From positions 1-64,000 of the forward strand of contig NZ_UGQM01000001.1 in NCBI RefSeq assembly GCF_900454025.1: a stretch of DNA of 64,000 nt, written 5' to 3'. A program made the translations under genes and the position numbers. This stretch comes from Mycolicibacterium gilvum. GTDB taxonomy: Bacteria > Actinomycetota > Actinomycetes > Mycobacteriales > Mycobacteriaceae. The notes under the pieces are model-generated. The model saw nothing but the letters and a program-made list of their open reading frames with translations, ran no database searches and was not told where the DNA came from. Shown in pieces: positions 48,678-57,437 of this stretch; positions within the stretch are counted from its first letter, which is position 1; each line of letters starts with the position of its first letter.

Positions 48678-50129
48678 ATGTCGTCATTGGTCAGCCCGGC
48701 TGAACAGCAGCCACAGTTGCGCCGCGAATTCTCTCTCGGATCGGCGTTCGCCTTCGCGTTCGCGTTCATCTCGCCGATCGTCGCCCTCTACGGGATCTTC
48801 GGTCTCGCGCTGTCGGCGGCCGGACCGAGCTTCTGGTGGGGCTTCGGGCTGGTCTTCGCCGGCCAGTTCCTGGTGGCGCTCGTGTTCGCGACGCTGGTTT
48901 CGCGGTGGCCGCTGGAGGGCTCCATCTACCAGTGGTCACGACGCCTGCTCGGCACCACCTACGGCTGGTTCGCCGGTTGGGTCTACATGTGGACTCTGGT
49001 GATCGCGATGGCGACCGTGGCGCTGGGAGCGGCCGGATTCACCGCGAACATCGTCGGCATCGAGGAGCCGTCCGGCGGCACCCTGGCGCTGATCGCGCTG
49101 CTGATCCTGCTCGCCGGCACCGCGGTGAACCTGATCGGACGCCAGGCCCTGAAGATCTTCATGATCGGCAGCATCATCGCCGAGGTCATCGGCTCGGTGG
49201 TGCTGGGTACGTGGCTGCTGATCTTCCATCGCAAGAACTCGATCTCGGTCCTGTTCGAGGGCGGTGGCGCCGACGTCGATCTCGGTGCCTACCTCGGCGG
49301 TCCGTTCCTGCTCGCGGTCGCGTTCATCGGCTGGTCGTTCGTCGGCTTCGAGAGTGCCGGTTCGATCGCCGAGGAGGTGCACAACCCGCGCCGCGATCTG
49401 CCCAAGGCCGTGCTGTTCTCGCTGGGCTTCATTGCGCTCGTCGTCGGTTATTCGGCGCTGGCGATCATCCTGGCCATCCCCGACCTGGACGCGGTGGCCG
49501 AGGGTGCTGTCGCCGATCCGGTGTACGACACGCTGACCACCGCGCTGGGCGCCGGCATCGCCAAGCCCGTCCAGGTGATGTTCGTGATCGGCTTCCTCGC
49601 GAGCTTCCTGGCGTTGCAGACCTCGGCGTCGCGGGTCATCTGGGCCTACTCCCGCGACGGGGCGCTGCCCGCGGCGCGCACGCTGGTGCAGCTGCGCGGC
49701 AAGGCCCGCATCCCGACGGCCGCGATCCTGGTGACCACCGTCATCGGAGCCGCGCTGTTCCTGCTGAGCATCGTCGCCGGCGACATCTACTCCCTGATGG
49801 TGAACTTCACCGCGGGCGGCTTCTATCTGGCGTTCCTGTTCCCGCTTGTCGGCTTCCTGGTGGTGCTGCTGCGCAAGGCCTGGAAGCCCGGATCGTTCTC
49901 ACTGCGCGCCGCGACGATGCCGGTGGCGGTGGTCGCGGTGGTGTGGGCGGTGCTGCAGTTCCTCAACATCGCCTGGCCGCGAGTCGCTTTCGAGCAGCGC
50001 TACCTGGACTGGTCGGTCTGGATCGGTGTGGTCGTGCTCGGCATCATCGGTGCGGCGCTCTTCGCGAGCGTGAAGTCCCGGATCGTCGCGCCCCAGGATC
50101 GCGACGAGCCGGTACCGGCCGATGACTGA
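48678..50129 (+). CDS. APC-superfamily amino acid/amine permease
   Basis: A 483-residue transporter with about 12 hydrophobic segments (starting ATG 48678, MSSLVSPAEQQPQLRREFSL). The first helix has the APC signature (SPIVALYGIFGL) and a conserved Glu-rich motif follows helix 6 (GSIAEEVHNPRRDLPKA). The substrate may be an amine or guanidino compound given the downstream ureohydrolase. It overlaps the next gene by 8 nt, so it heads a five-gene operon. Confidence 0.9.
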   Translation: MSSLVSPAEQQPQLRREFSLGSAFAFAFAFISPIVALYGIFGLALSAAGPSFWWGFGLVFAGQFLVALVFATLVSRWPLEGSIYQWSRRLLGTTYGWFAGWVYMWTLVIAMATVALGAAGFTANIVGIEEPSGGTLALIALLILLAGTAVNLIGRQALKIFMIGSIIAEVIGSVVLGTWLLIFHRKNSISVLFEGGGADVDLGAYLGGPFLLAVAFIGWSFVGFESAGSIAEEVHNPRRDLPKAVLFSLGFIALVVGYSALAIILAIPDLDAVAEGAVADPVYDTLTTALGAGIAKPVQVMFVIGFLASFLALQTSASRVIWAYSRDGALPAARTLVQLRGKARIPTAAILVTTVIGAALFLLSIVAGDIYSLMVNFTAGGFYLAFLFPLVGFLVVLLRKAWKPGSFSLRAATMPVAVVAVVWAVLQFLNIAWPRVAFEQRYLDWSVWIGVVVLGIIGAALFASVKSRIVAPQDRDEPVPADD

Positions 50130-50814
50130 CCGGCCGGTCGCGCTGGTCACCGGCGGCGCCAGCGGGATCGGCGCCGCGGTGGTCGACGCGCTCACCGCGC
50201 GCGGCTATGCGGTGGGCTGCGTGGACCTGCACCCGGGTGCCGCCGAAAACACCGTGGCCGCAGACGTTTCCGACGCCGATGCGGTCGCCCGCGCGGTGGC
50301 AGAGCTCCGAGACCGGTTGGGGCCGGTCAGCGCCGTGGTGACGTCGGCGGGCTACTACGAGATGGCGCCGGTGTCCGAGATCGGCGAGGACGCCTGGCGC
50401 CGGATGCTGCGCGTACACCTGGGCGGTCTGGTGAACATCGCACGGGCGACCCTGTCGGACCTGACCGCGACCGGTGGCGCGCTGGTCGCAGTGGCCAGTG
50501 AACTCGCCGTCGGTGGCGGCGACGAGGACGCCCACTATGCCGCCGCCAAGGGAGCGATCCTCGGACTGGTGCGCAGCCTGGCCGTCGAGACCGCCGGCAG
50601 CGGGGTTCGGATCAATGCGGTCGCCCCCGGACCCACCGACACCCCGCTGCTGGCTCCCGACTCGCCCTGGCGCGCCGCCGAATACCTGCAGACGCTGCCG
50701 CTGCGCCGGCTCACCACCCCGGTCGAGGTCGCCCGCAGTGTCGAATACCTGGTCTGTGACGCCACATTCAGCACCGGCGACGTCGTGAACGTGAACTCGG
50801 GAGCGGTGATATGA
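50122..50814 (+). CDS. Short-chain dehydrogenase/reductase
   Basis: A 230-residue SDR with the cofactor motif TGGASGIGAAVV near residue 10, NAVAPGPTDTPLL and an active-site Tyr in HYAAAKGA. An Asp after the second strand (CVDLHP) favours NAD(H). Its substrate is unknown, probably an alcohol or aldehyde from the same catabolic route. It overlaps both neighbours. Confidence 0.88.
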   Translation: MTDRPVALVTGGASGIGAAVVDALTARGYAVGCVDLHPGAAENTVAADVSDADAVARAVAELRDRLGPVSAVVTSAGYYEMAPVSEIGEDAWRRMLRVHLGGLVNIARATLSDLTATGGALVAVASELAVGGGDEDAHYAAAKGAILGLVRSLAVETAGSGVRINAVAPGPTDTPLLAPDSPWRAAEYLQTLPLRRLTTPVEVARSVEYLVCDATFSTGDVVNVNSGAVI

Positions 50815-51575
50815 GCACCGACCTGCGTGACCGGGTGGCGCTGGTGACCGGTGCGGCGCAGGGCATGGGTGCCGCGCACGCGCGCCGGCTCGCGAAAGCC
50901 GGTGCCACCGTGGCGGTCAACGATCGCGAGGACAGCGAGGCGCTGTCCGCACTGGCCGCCGAGATCGGCGGCCTGACCGCGGCGGGCGACGTCTCCGATC
51001 CGGCGCAGTGCCGAACGATCGCGGACCACGTGGCCGCGACCGCCGGCGGTCTCGACATCCTGGTGGCCAACCACGCCTACATGACGATGGCGCCGCTGCT
51101 CGAGCACGACGCCGACGACTGGTGGAAGGTGGTGGACACCAACCTCGGTGGCACCTTCTTCCTCGTCCAGGCGGTGCTGCCGCACATGCGCGCGGCGGGG
51201 GCCGGCCGCATCGTGGTGATCTCCAGCGAATGGGGAGTGACGGGCTGGCCCGACGCGACCGCGTACGCGGCCTCGAAGTCGGGGCTGATCTCTCTGGTCA
51301 AGACGCTGGGCCGCGAGCTGGCGCGCGAGCACATCATCGTCAACGCGGTGGCGCCCGGGGTGATCGACACCCCGCAGCTGCAGGTCGACGCCGATGCCGC
51401 CGGTGTCGCGCTCGAGGTGATCCACCGGCGCTACGCCGAGGCGATTCCCGTCGGGCGCATCGGCACCGGTGACGAAGTCTCGGCGGCGGTGGAGCTGCTG
51501 GCCGACTTCGACGTGGAAGCAATTGTGGGACAGGTGGTCTCGTGCAACGGTGGATCGACGCGGGCGCGGGCATGA
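50811..51575 (+). CDS. Short-chain dehydrogenase/reductase
   Basis: A 254-residue SDR with TGAAQGMGAAHARRLA near the N-terminus, Ser in ISSEWGVTG and the YAASKSG catalytic Tyr-Lys. It is related to but distinct from the preceding SDR, so the operon has two different dehydrogenases rather than a recent duplicate. The start overlaps the previous stop (ATGA). Confidence 0.9.
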   Translation: MSTDLRDRVALVTGAAQGMGAAHARRLAKAGATVAVNDREDSEALSALAAEIGGLTAAGDVSDPAQCRTIADHVAATAGGLDILVANHAYMTMAPLLEHDADDWWKVVDTNLGGTFFLVQAVLPHMRAAGAGRIVVISSEWGVTGWPDATAYAASKSGLISLVKTLGRELAREHIIVNAVAPGVIDTPQLQVDADAAGVALEVIHRRYAEAIPVGRIGTGDEVSAAVELLADFDVEAIVGQVVSCNGGSTRARA

Positions 51576-52555
51576 ACGAGGAGTCATCAGTGCAGAACGA
51601 CCCACGGATGCAGTCGGCGTCCGGTGTGCTCGGCCAGATCGACGCGCAGCAGGTACCGCGCTACGCCGGGTTCGGCACGTTCGCCCGGCTGCCCCAGCGA
51701 CACGAGGTCACCGAGCACGACATCGCGGTGATCGGGGTGCCGTTCGACAGCGGTGTCACCTACCGCCCTGGCGCGCGTTTCGGTCCTGCGGCGATCCGGC
51801 AGGCGTCGCGTCTGCTCAAGCCCTACAACCCCGCGCTCGAGGTCGCGCCGTTCGCGACCGCGCAGGTGGTCGACGCCGGCGACATCGCGGCGAACCCGTT
51901 CGACATCACCGAGGCGGTGGACCAGATCAGGGACGGGATCCTCGGGCTGGTCACCCGCGCCGACCAGCGGTTCGTGCTGCTCGGCGGCGACCACACCATC
52001 GCGCTGCCGGCACTGCAGGCCGTCAACGAACTGCACGGCCCGGTTGCGTTGGTGCACTTCGACGCTCACCTCGACACGTGGGACACCTACTTCGGGGCGC
52101 CCTGCACCCACGGCACGCCGTTCCGTCGCGCGTCCGAGCAGGGGCTGATCGTCAAGGGGCACTCCGCCCACGTCGGCATCCGGGGCTCCCTGTACGGCGC
52201 GGCCGATCTGCTCGACGACGCCGAACTCGGCTTCACCGCGGTGCACTGCCGCGACATCGATCGCATCGGGGTGGACGGCGTCATCGAGCGGGTGCTCGAG
52301 CGTGTCGGCGACCACCCGGTGTACGTGTCGATCGACATCGACGTGCTGGACCCGGCGTTCGCGCCCGGCACCGGTACCCCGGAGATCGGCGGCATGACCA
52401 GCCGGGAGCTGGTCGCGGTGCTGCGGGCAATGCGCGCGCTGAACATCGTCGGCTCCGACGTCGTCGAGGTCGCGCCGTCCTACGACCATGCGGAGGTCAC
52501 CGCGGTGGCCGCCGCGAACCTCGCCTATGAGCTGATCAGCCTTATGGTCGGGTGA
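51572..52555 (+). CDS. Agmatinase/ureohydrolase-family protein
   Basis: A 327-residue binuclear-manganese ureohydrolase. All metal motifs are present: GGDHTIALP, FDAHLDTWD and SIDIDVLDPAFAPGTGTPE. The family cleaves guanidino groups (agmatine, guanidinobutyrate, guanidinopropionate or proclavaminate), releasing urea; the exact substrate cannot be read from sequence. No urease is in view. ATG 51572 overlaps the preceding stop; GTG 51590 is an alternative. Confidence 0.9.
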   Translation: MNEESSVQNDPRMQSASGVLGQIDAQQVPRYAGFGTFARLPQRHEVTEHDIAVIGVPFDSGVTYRPGARFGPAAIRQASRLLKPYNPALEVAPFATAQVVDAGDIAANPFDITEAVDQIRDGILGLVTRADQRFVLLGGDHTIALPALQAVNELHGPVALVHFDAHLDTWDTYFGAPCTHGTPFRRASEQGLIVKGHSAHVGIRGSLYGAADLLDDAELGFTAVHCRDIDRIGVDGVIERVLERVGDHPVYVSIDIDVLDPAFAPGTGTPEIGGMTSRELVAVLRAMRALNIVGSDVVEVAPSYDHAEVTAVAAANLAYELISLMVG

Positions 52556-53418
52556 TGGACGCGTTCGCCTGGCCCGCCGGAAAGACCGCCGCTGCGGCCT
52601 TCACCTTCGACGTGGACGCCGAGTCGGCGGTGCTGTGGGGCAACGAGAGTGTCGGCGCACGGATGAGCGTGATGAGCCACCAGGCCTACGGACCGCTGGT
52701 CGGCATCCCGCGGATCCTGGATCTGCTTGAGGAGCACCAGATTCCGTCGACGTTCTTCGTGCCGGGGCACACCGCCGACAGATACCCCGAGGCGGTGCGC
52801 AGCATTGTGGCGGCGGGTCACGAGATCGCCCACCACGGCTATCTGCACGAGCAGCCCACCGCGCTGACGCTGGAGGAGGAGATCGACGCGCTCGACCGTG
52901 GTCTGGCGGCGCTGGCCGAGGTCGCCGGGGTACGTCCGCTCGGCTATCGGGCGCCGATGTGGGATCTGTCCTGGCGCACGCCGGCGCTGCTGGCCGAACG
53001 CGGATTCCTGTACGACTCAAGCCTGATGGACGCCGACCATCCCTACGAGCTGGCGGTGACCCCGGGGGCTGCGCAGTCGTTGGTCGAGATCCCGATCCAG
53101 TGGGCGCTCGACGACTGGGAGCAGTACTGCTTTCTGCCCGACATCTCGGGCAGCGGCCTGATCGAGAGCCCGCGCAAGGCTCGCGAACTCTGGCAGCTCG
53201 AGTTCGACGCGCTGCGCCGGGTCGGTGGCTGCTGGGTGCTGACGAACCATCCCTTCCTGACCGGCCGTGCGTCGCGGGCCGCGGAGCTGGGGGAGTTGAT
53301 GCGCTACGTCCTCGACCACGACGACGTATGGGTGGCGTCCCTCGGTCAGATCGCCGAATACGTTCGCGCGCTGGGACTTCCGCCCCGCTCGATCACCCCG
53401 CCCGACGTTCCGCGGTGA
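52555..53418 (+). CDS. NodB-domain polysaccharide deacetylase-like hydrolase
   Basis: A 287-residue NodB-homology protein resembling the cytosolic PuuE/HpPgdA-type amidohydrolases rather than secreted chitin deacetylases. It has the metal motifs FTFDVDAES and HEIAHHGYLHEQP and no signal peptide. Such enzymes open cyclic imides or related amide bonds, so it may act on a cyclic intermediate of the same pathway. It is coupled to the ureohydrolase by a TGATG overlap (GTG 52552 possible). Confidence 0.85.
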   Translation: MDAFAWPAGKTAAAAFTFDVDAESAVLWGNESVGARMSVMSHQAYGPLVGIPRILDLLEEHQIPSTFFVPGHTADRYPEAVRSIVAAGHEIAHHGYLHEQPTALTLEEEIDALDRGLAALAEVAGVRPLGYRAPMWDLSWRTPALLAERGFLYDSSLMDADHPYELAVTPGAAQSLVEIPIQWALDDWEQYCFLPDISGSGLIESPRKARELWQLEFDALRRVGGCWVLTNHPFLTGRASRAAELGELMRYVLDHDDVWVASLGQIAEYVRALGLPPRSITPPDVPR

Positions 53419-53421
53419 CGG

Positions 53422-53952
53422 TCAGCCGCCGCGGATCTCGTCGGTGATCTCGACGCCGGGTGTGTCGCGGTGGTCGTTCATGTTGCGGCACTCACCGTAG
53501 ATCTGGATGCCGCCCCGTTCGGGGTTGTTTCCCGGTCCGATCGACGCCCACACGCCGCCCCTGTGGACGACCTCTCCGGCAGGGACGTAGCCGGGCGGCG
53601 GTCCCGATTCCCAGCCGGGCTGCGCGGCAACGGATGTCGCAATCTCGGCGCTGCGGTTTTCACCGGACGCCGTGACGAACGCGAGCTCGACCTTGGCCCG
53701 GTACGGTGGGTCGCCCTGGTCGTTGCACCACTCCCATTGCAGGTTCGCATAGGTGACGTCGAGATCGGCGGCCCGCACGATCTCCTTGGCGGCGTCGACG
53801 ACCTGTCCGCGGGACTCGTCATCGGACAGCGTCGGCGTGTCCGGTTGTTCGGGCTGGGACGGGGACATCGCGGAGCATCCTCCAATCGGGGCGACCACGG
53901 TGGTCAGCACGGCGAGTGCGGCCGCGGCGCGGCGTTTTGTTGTGAGCGTCAT
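53422..53952 (-). CDS. Lipoprotein, hypothetical
   Basis: A 176-residue predicted lipoprotein: signal peptide (AAAALAVLTTVVAPIGG) with a lipobox ending at Cys26 (GGC). The mature part is Pro/Asp-rich, then folded with two Cys (WEWCND and YGECRN) that may pair. No family name is recognised. It lies 8 nt below the alpha/beta hydrolase gene in the same direction and is probably co-transcribed. Confidence 0.8.
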   Translation of the reverse strand: MTLTTKRRAAAALAVLTTVVAPIGGCSAMSPSQPEQPDTPTLSDDESRGQVVDAAKEIVRAADLDVTYANLQWEWCNDQGDPPYRAKVELAFVTASGENRSAEIATSVAAQPGWESGPPPGYVPAGEVVHRGGVWASIGPGNNPERGGIQIYGECRNMNDHRDTPGVEITDEIRGG

Positions 53953-53959
53953 CGGTCGG

Positions 53960-55837
53960 TCATTCTGCCGGGCGGTTCCATTCCGGGTCCAAGATCACCG
54001 GAGTCTCGATCTGCACCTGCGGCAACGGGACCTCCCCGACGAACGGGAGGTCGACCTGTCCCGGTGTCGCGAGCGACATCTCGGTCCGCGGCGGAGCCAG
54101 CAGGCCGAGTTCACCGAGCCTGTCGCCGTTGCCGGTGACGATCTCGGCCATGCTGCGCAGCGACTCGCTACCGGGGGTGTAGTAGTACGAGTGGTCGCCG
54201 GGATCGATCATGTCCGCGCCGGGGACCTCGGCGCGAAAGCGCGTCGCGCCGAAGTCCTCGAAGGCCGGGTCGGCGCCGAGGCCCGCCGACGGGCCGGCCA
54301 TCGAGCCCAGCGTGTCGTTGATCTCACCGGGCAGTGCGTTGCCCATCTGCCCGAGCCAGCCGACCGGATCGGTGGAGGCGTCGCCGATGTAGACCCGGTC
54401 GCCGTCGACGCCGAAATCCGCGGCGCTCTGCGCGACGTCGGTACCGGGGCTGCCGAGCAGGACGGCGTTGTCGGCCTGCATCCCGCTGTGGGCGAAAGCG
54501 TCTGCGACAGTGGTGGATCCGTAGGAGTGTCCGGCAACGGTGAGATGGTGCGGGACGCCGGCGTCGTGGGTGACGGCGAGGCTGTTGACGTCCCAGGCCA
54601 GCGCGTCGCCGCCGGTGCGGGCGAGTCCGGTGGTGGCGATGTTGGGGTCGGTGAAACTCTCGGGCGTGTTGTAGCCCATCCAGGAGATCACGGCGGTGGG
54701 GTTGTCGGGGTCGACCTGCAGCGACTGGTTGTACAGGTTGATCGCATCGTTGTGGCCGTCGGAGAGCCAGCCGTCGCGCACGCTGGCGCTGGTGCCGGGC
54801 ACGATCACCGCGGTGTTGGCGGATCTGTCCGGGTTGCCGATCGACACCGCGGCGCGGCCCTTGCCGTCGAAGGCCTGCGGGTCGTAGGACCACAACATGG
54901 TGGGGCGCCAGTTCTTGTCCGCCCGTTCCGCGGCCCCGATGTCGCTGTAGCGCCGGTCATCACCGCCCGGCCCGGGCAACGAGTTCTCGCCCGTCATCTG
55001 GTGGATCAGACCCTCCTGGGTCTCGCGGGCGTTCTGGTAGCGGGTGACGTCGCCGTCGGACAGGCCGAAGCGCGCGGGGTCCGCCGTGACGTCGTCGGTG
55101 CTGACGCCGTGGGCGGCGACGACGGACTCCACCCTGTCCAGGTCGTCGTCGAGTACCGCGACGTTGACCTGATCGCGCACATCGGCTGGAATTCCGTTGA
55201 GATTGCCCAACATCGGGGGGTGCTGGGCGATCAGCCCGTCGCGCTGCTGCTGGGTCAGCCCGTCCCACCACTGTTGGACCTGGGCGGGATCGGTGTCGGG
55301 GGACGGAATGTGGAGCTGCGTGCCCCCGATGTCCACGGGTGGATTGGGGATGTCGACGCCGGCGGCCTGGTCGATGGCCGCGGCGGTGTTCTCGTCGAGA
55401 TCGGTGAAGAGTTGCAGCATCTTCTGCAGGAACGCGGTGAGATTGCGCGCGATGCTGTCGAGGAAATCTCCGATCAGCCACTGCTCGGGGGTGACGGTGC
55501 CGTCGTCGGCGACGGCGAATCCGAATCGCTCGGTGGTGGCCACGAGGTCCAGCAGCGCGTCGCGCAGCGCGGCCATCTGCAGGCCGCCGCTGCGCAGCGC
55601 CGACTCCAGGTGGGCCAGTCGCGCGGCGGTGCGCTCCTGCCGGTCGGTGTCCCGCAATCCGGTGGCAAGCGCTGCGGTCGCGGCGTCACCGGACCAGTGG
55701 CCTTGCAGGAACGACAGCATCTCGCGTTCGCCGGTGACGATGGCCTGCAACGAGCTGTGCTTGCCGCGCATCGCGTCGGCGGCGTCGACCAGTCGGGCGG
55801 GCTGCGATTCCCGCACCGTCGACACCGACACGGCCAT
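53960..55837 (-). CDS. DUF1023 alpha/beta hydrolase with helical N-terminal domain
   Basis: A 625-residue protein. Residues 1-200 are helical (WXG-like lengths with repeats of Ala/Leu), and the C-terminal DUF1023 domain contains the nucleophile elbow AGHSYGSTT and LLGSPGTDV. Family members in mycobacteria are predicted hydrolases of unknown substrate. ATG 55837, 8 nt after AGGAGGGG, is the start; the frame upstream to 56143 is antisense to the YdeI-like gene. Confidence 0.85.
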   Translation of the reverse strand: MAVSVSTVRESQPARLVDAADAMRGKHSSLQAIVTGEREMLSFLQGHWSGDAATAALATGLRDTDRQERTAARLAHLESALRSGGLQMAALRDALLDLVATTERFGFAVADDGTVTPEQWLIGDFLDSIARNLTAFLQKMLQLFTDLDENTAAAIDQAAGVDIPNPPVDIGGTQLHIPSPDTDPAQVQQWWDGLTQQQRDGLIAQHPPMLGNLNGIPADVRDQVNVAVLDDDLDRVESVVAAHGVSTDDVTADPARFGLSDGDVTRYQNARETQEGLIHQMTGENSLPGPGGDDRRYSDIGAAERADKNWRPTMLWSYDPQAFDGKGRAAVSIGNPDRSANTAVIVPGTSASVRDGWLSDGHNDAINLYNQSLQVDPDNPTAVISWMGYNTPESFTDPNIATTGLARTGGDALAWDVNSLAVTHDAGVPHHLTVAGHSYGSTTVADAFAHSGMQADNAVLLGSPGTDVAQSAADFGVDGDRVYIGDASTDPVGWLGQMGNALPGEINDTLGSMAGPSAGLGADPAFEDFGATRFRAEVPGADMIDPGDHSYYYTPGSESLRSMAEIVTGNGDRLGELGLLAPPRTEMSLATPGQVDLPFVGEVPLPQVQIETPVILDPEWNRPAE

Positions 55838-55897
55838 GACCCCTCCTGTTCGCCGCATCGATAGTTCCATACCGACAACCGGCGTTACCCTGGCCGC

Positions 55898-56167
55898 GTG
55901 AGCAGCACACAAGTCTCCGGAGGAGTGGTGCACGAGCTGCCCGCGGATCTGCGGGCAGCGCTGGCGGGTAATGCGACCGCCCTGGCGGCCTGGAACGACA
56001 TCACGCCTCTGGCCCGCAACGAGTTCATCTGCTGGGTCGAGGACGCCAAACAGGACACGACGCGTGAGCGACGGATCCGGCGCACTCAGGAGGAACTGGA
56101 AGAGGGCAAGCGACGGCCCTGCTGTTGGCCGGGATGCAAGCACCGCGAGCGCACCGGCAAGGCGTAG
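55898..56167 (+). CDS. YdeI/OmpD-associated family protein
   Basis: An 89-residue protein of the YdeI/OmpD-associated family, sometimes linked to bacteriocin or peptide resistance. The conserved part is DITPLARNEFICWVEDAKQD followed by TTRERRIRRTQEELEEGKRR and a C-terminal CCWPGCKHR with three Cys. It starts at GTG 55898 and is divergent from the large hydrolase. Confidence 0.85.
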   Translation: MSSTQVSGGVVHELPADLRAALAGNATALAAWNDITPLARNEFICWVEDAKQDTTRERRIRRTQEELEEGKRRPCCWPGCKHRERTGKA

Positions 56168-56173
56168 CGCCGG

Positions 56174-56593
56174 CTAGCGGTTCCGCGCGGTCTCGCGCCG
56201 ATTCGCCTTCATGATCGCGGTGACGAGTTCGTCCTTGGTCATGGTGGAACGGCCGCGGACGTCGAGTCGTCGGGCCACCTCGAGGAGGTGCTTCTTCGTG
56301 GCGTTGGCGTCCACACCTTCGGCGCTCTCACCGGCCGGGTTCGGGCCACCGCTCTCGCTGCGTTCATCCGAGGGCCCTCGCTGGTCCTTCTCCTCCCAGT
56401 GGTCGCCGACCTTCTCGTAGCTGTGCTTGAGCGCGGCGTAGGCGACCCGGTGTGCGCGTTCGCCTTCGCCGTACTGTTCGGCCGCGGCGTCGTGGGACTT
56501 GGTGAAGGTCCGCTCGGCCTTTTCGTCGGATTTCTGCAGGGTGCTCGGCAACTCGCTCTTCTTCGCATCCCCGGATTTGGTCGTCTTCGGCAC
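56174..56593 (-). CDS. ChaB-family protein with Rho N-terminal-like domain
   Basis: A 139-residue protein: an N-terminal ChaB domain (SELPSTLQKSDEKAERTFTK to about 70) and a C-terminal SAP/Rho_N-like helical hairpin (TKKHLLEVARRLDVRGRSTM...ELVTAIMKAN) that binds nucleic acid in other proteins. The GTG 56593 start has GGAGGC upstream. It is adjacent to a DUF3072 gene, as often in mycobacteria, and may be stress-induced. Confidence 0.85.
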   Translation of the reverse strand: MPKTTKSGDAKKSELPSTLQKSDEKAERTFTKSHDAAAEQYGEGERAHRVAYAALKHSYEKVGDHWEEKDQRGPSDERSESGGPNPAGESAEGVDANATKKHLLEVARRLDVRGRSTMTKDELVTAIMKANRRETARNR

Positions 56594-56628
56594 CGGAGCC
56601 TCCTTCGTCGCTGAACGCGGAATACCCG

Positions 56629-56840
56629 CTATTCGCCGCGTCCGGTCCGCTGCTGGAGTTCGTCGATCAGATCGGAGGCCTCGGCCTTGGTCGCATCGGC
56701 GGGTGCTTCCACGCCGGCCTCCCGGGCCAGCGTCTGCAGATAGCTGCGTTGGGCGCCGGTCATGGGTTCTTCGCCGGTCACCCACTGCGAAGTGTCCTTC
56801 TCGGCGTTCTCAAGGGGGCCTGTGTCGTGTTGTCGCTCAT
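56629..56840 (-). pseudogene. DUF3072 protein with an apparent frameshift
   Basis: The DUF3072 core WVTGEEPMTGAQRSYLQTLA and EAGVEAPADATKAEASDLID is intact from about 56790 down. The expected N-terminus MSDNTTQAP starts at ATG 56840 but is one frame off; adding a C in the G/C run at 56814-56818 would join them. Either a sequencing error or a real one-base deletion is present. An internal start is possible but has no ribosome binding site. Confidence 0.65.
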
Positions 56841-56935
56841 GCGCCGTGAATGCCCATCGCACGGATGTTCGAAACACAGGGGTGGGAAGAGCCACCCGGC
56901 TGACGCAGCGTCCGACGGCCTGCCAGTATCGACGC

Positions 56936-57433
56936 GTGGGTAAGAACGAGCGCGGAAAAATCGTGATGACCGACGACGAGATCGCCGAGTTCATCGAACG
57001 CAGCCGGACCGCCACCATGGCGACGGTGCTGCCGAACGGACGGCCGCATCTGGTCGCCATGTGGTACGCCGTCCTCGACGGGGAGATCTGGTTCGAGACG
57101 AAGGCCAAGTCGCAGAAGGCCGTCAACCTTCGCCGGGACCCGACGATCACGGTGATGATCGAGGACGGGCTGTCCTACGACACCCTGCGCGGCGTGTCCA
57201 TCGACGGGACTGCCGAGATCATCGACGACCCGGAGACCAATCTGCGCGTCGGCATCAGCGTCTGGGAGCGCTACACCGGCCCCTACACCGACGAGATGCG
57301 CCCGTTCGTCGAGCAGATGATGAACAACCGGATCTCGGTGCGCGTGATCCCGTCGCGCAAGCGCAGCTGGGACCACCGCAAGCTAGGCATGCAGGGCATG
57401 CCGATATCGGGCAGTACCGCGCAGTACCTCTGA
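56936..57433 (+). CDS. PNPOx/F420-type flavin-fold protein
   Basis: A 165-residue split-barrel protein of the PPOX class, starting at GTG 56936 ((V/M)GKNERGKIVMTDDEIAEFI). The core FIERSRTATMATVLPNGRPH and MWYAVLDGEIWFETKAKSQK is typical of F420-dependent reductases. Substrate and cofactor (F420 or FMN) cannot be decided from sequence. It is divergent from the DUF3072 relic. Confidence 0.85.
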   Translation: MGKNERGKIVMTDDEIAEFIERSRTATMATVLPNGRPHLVAMWYAVLDGEIWFETKAKSQKAVNLRRDPTITVMIEDGLSYDTLRGVSIDGTAEIIDDPETNLRVGISVWERYTGPYTDEMRPFVEQMMNNRISVRVIPSRKRSWDHRKLGMQGMPISGSTAQYL

Positions 57434-57437
57434 GCGA

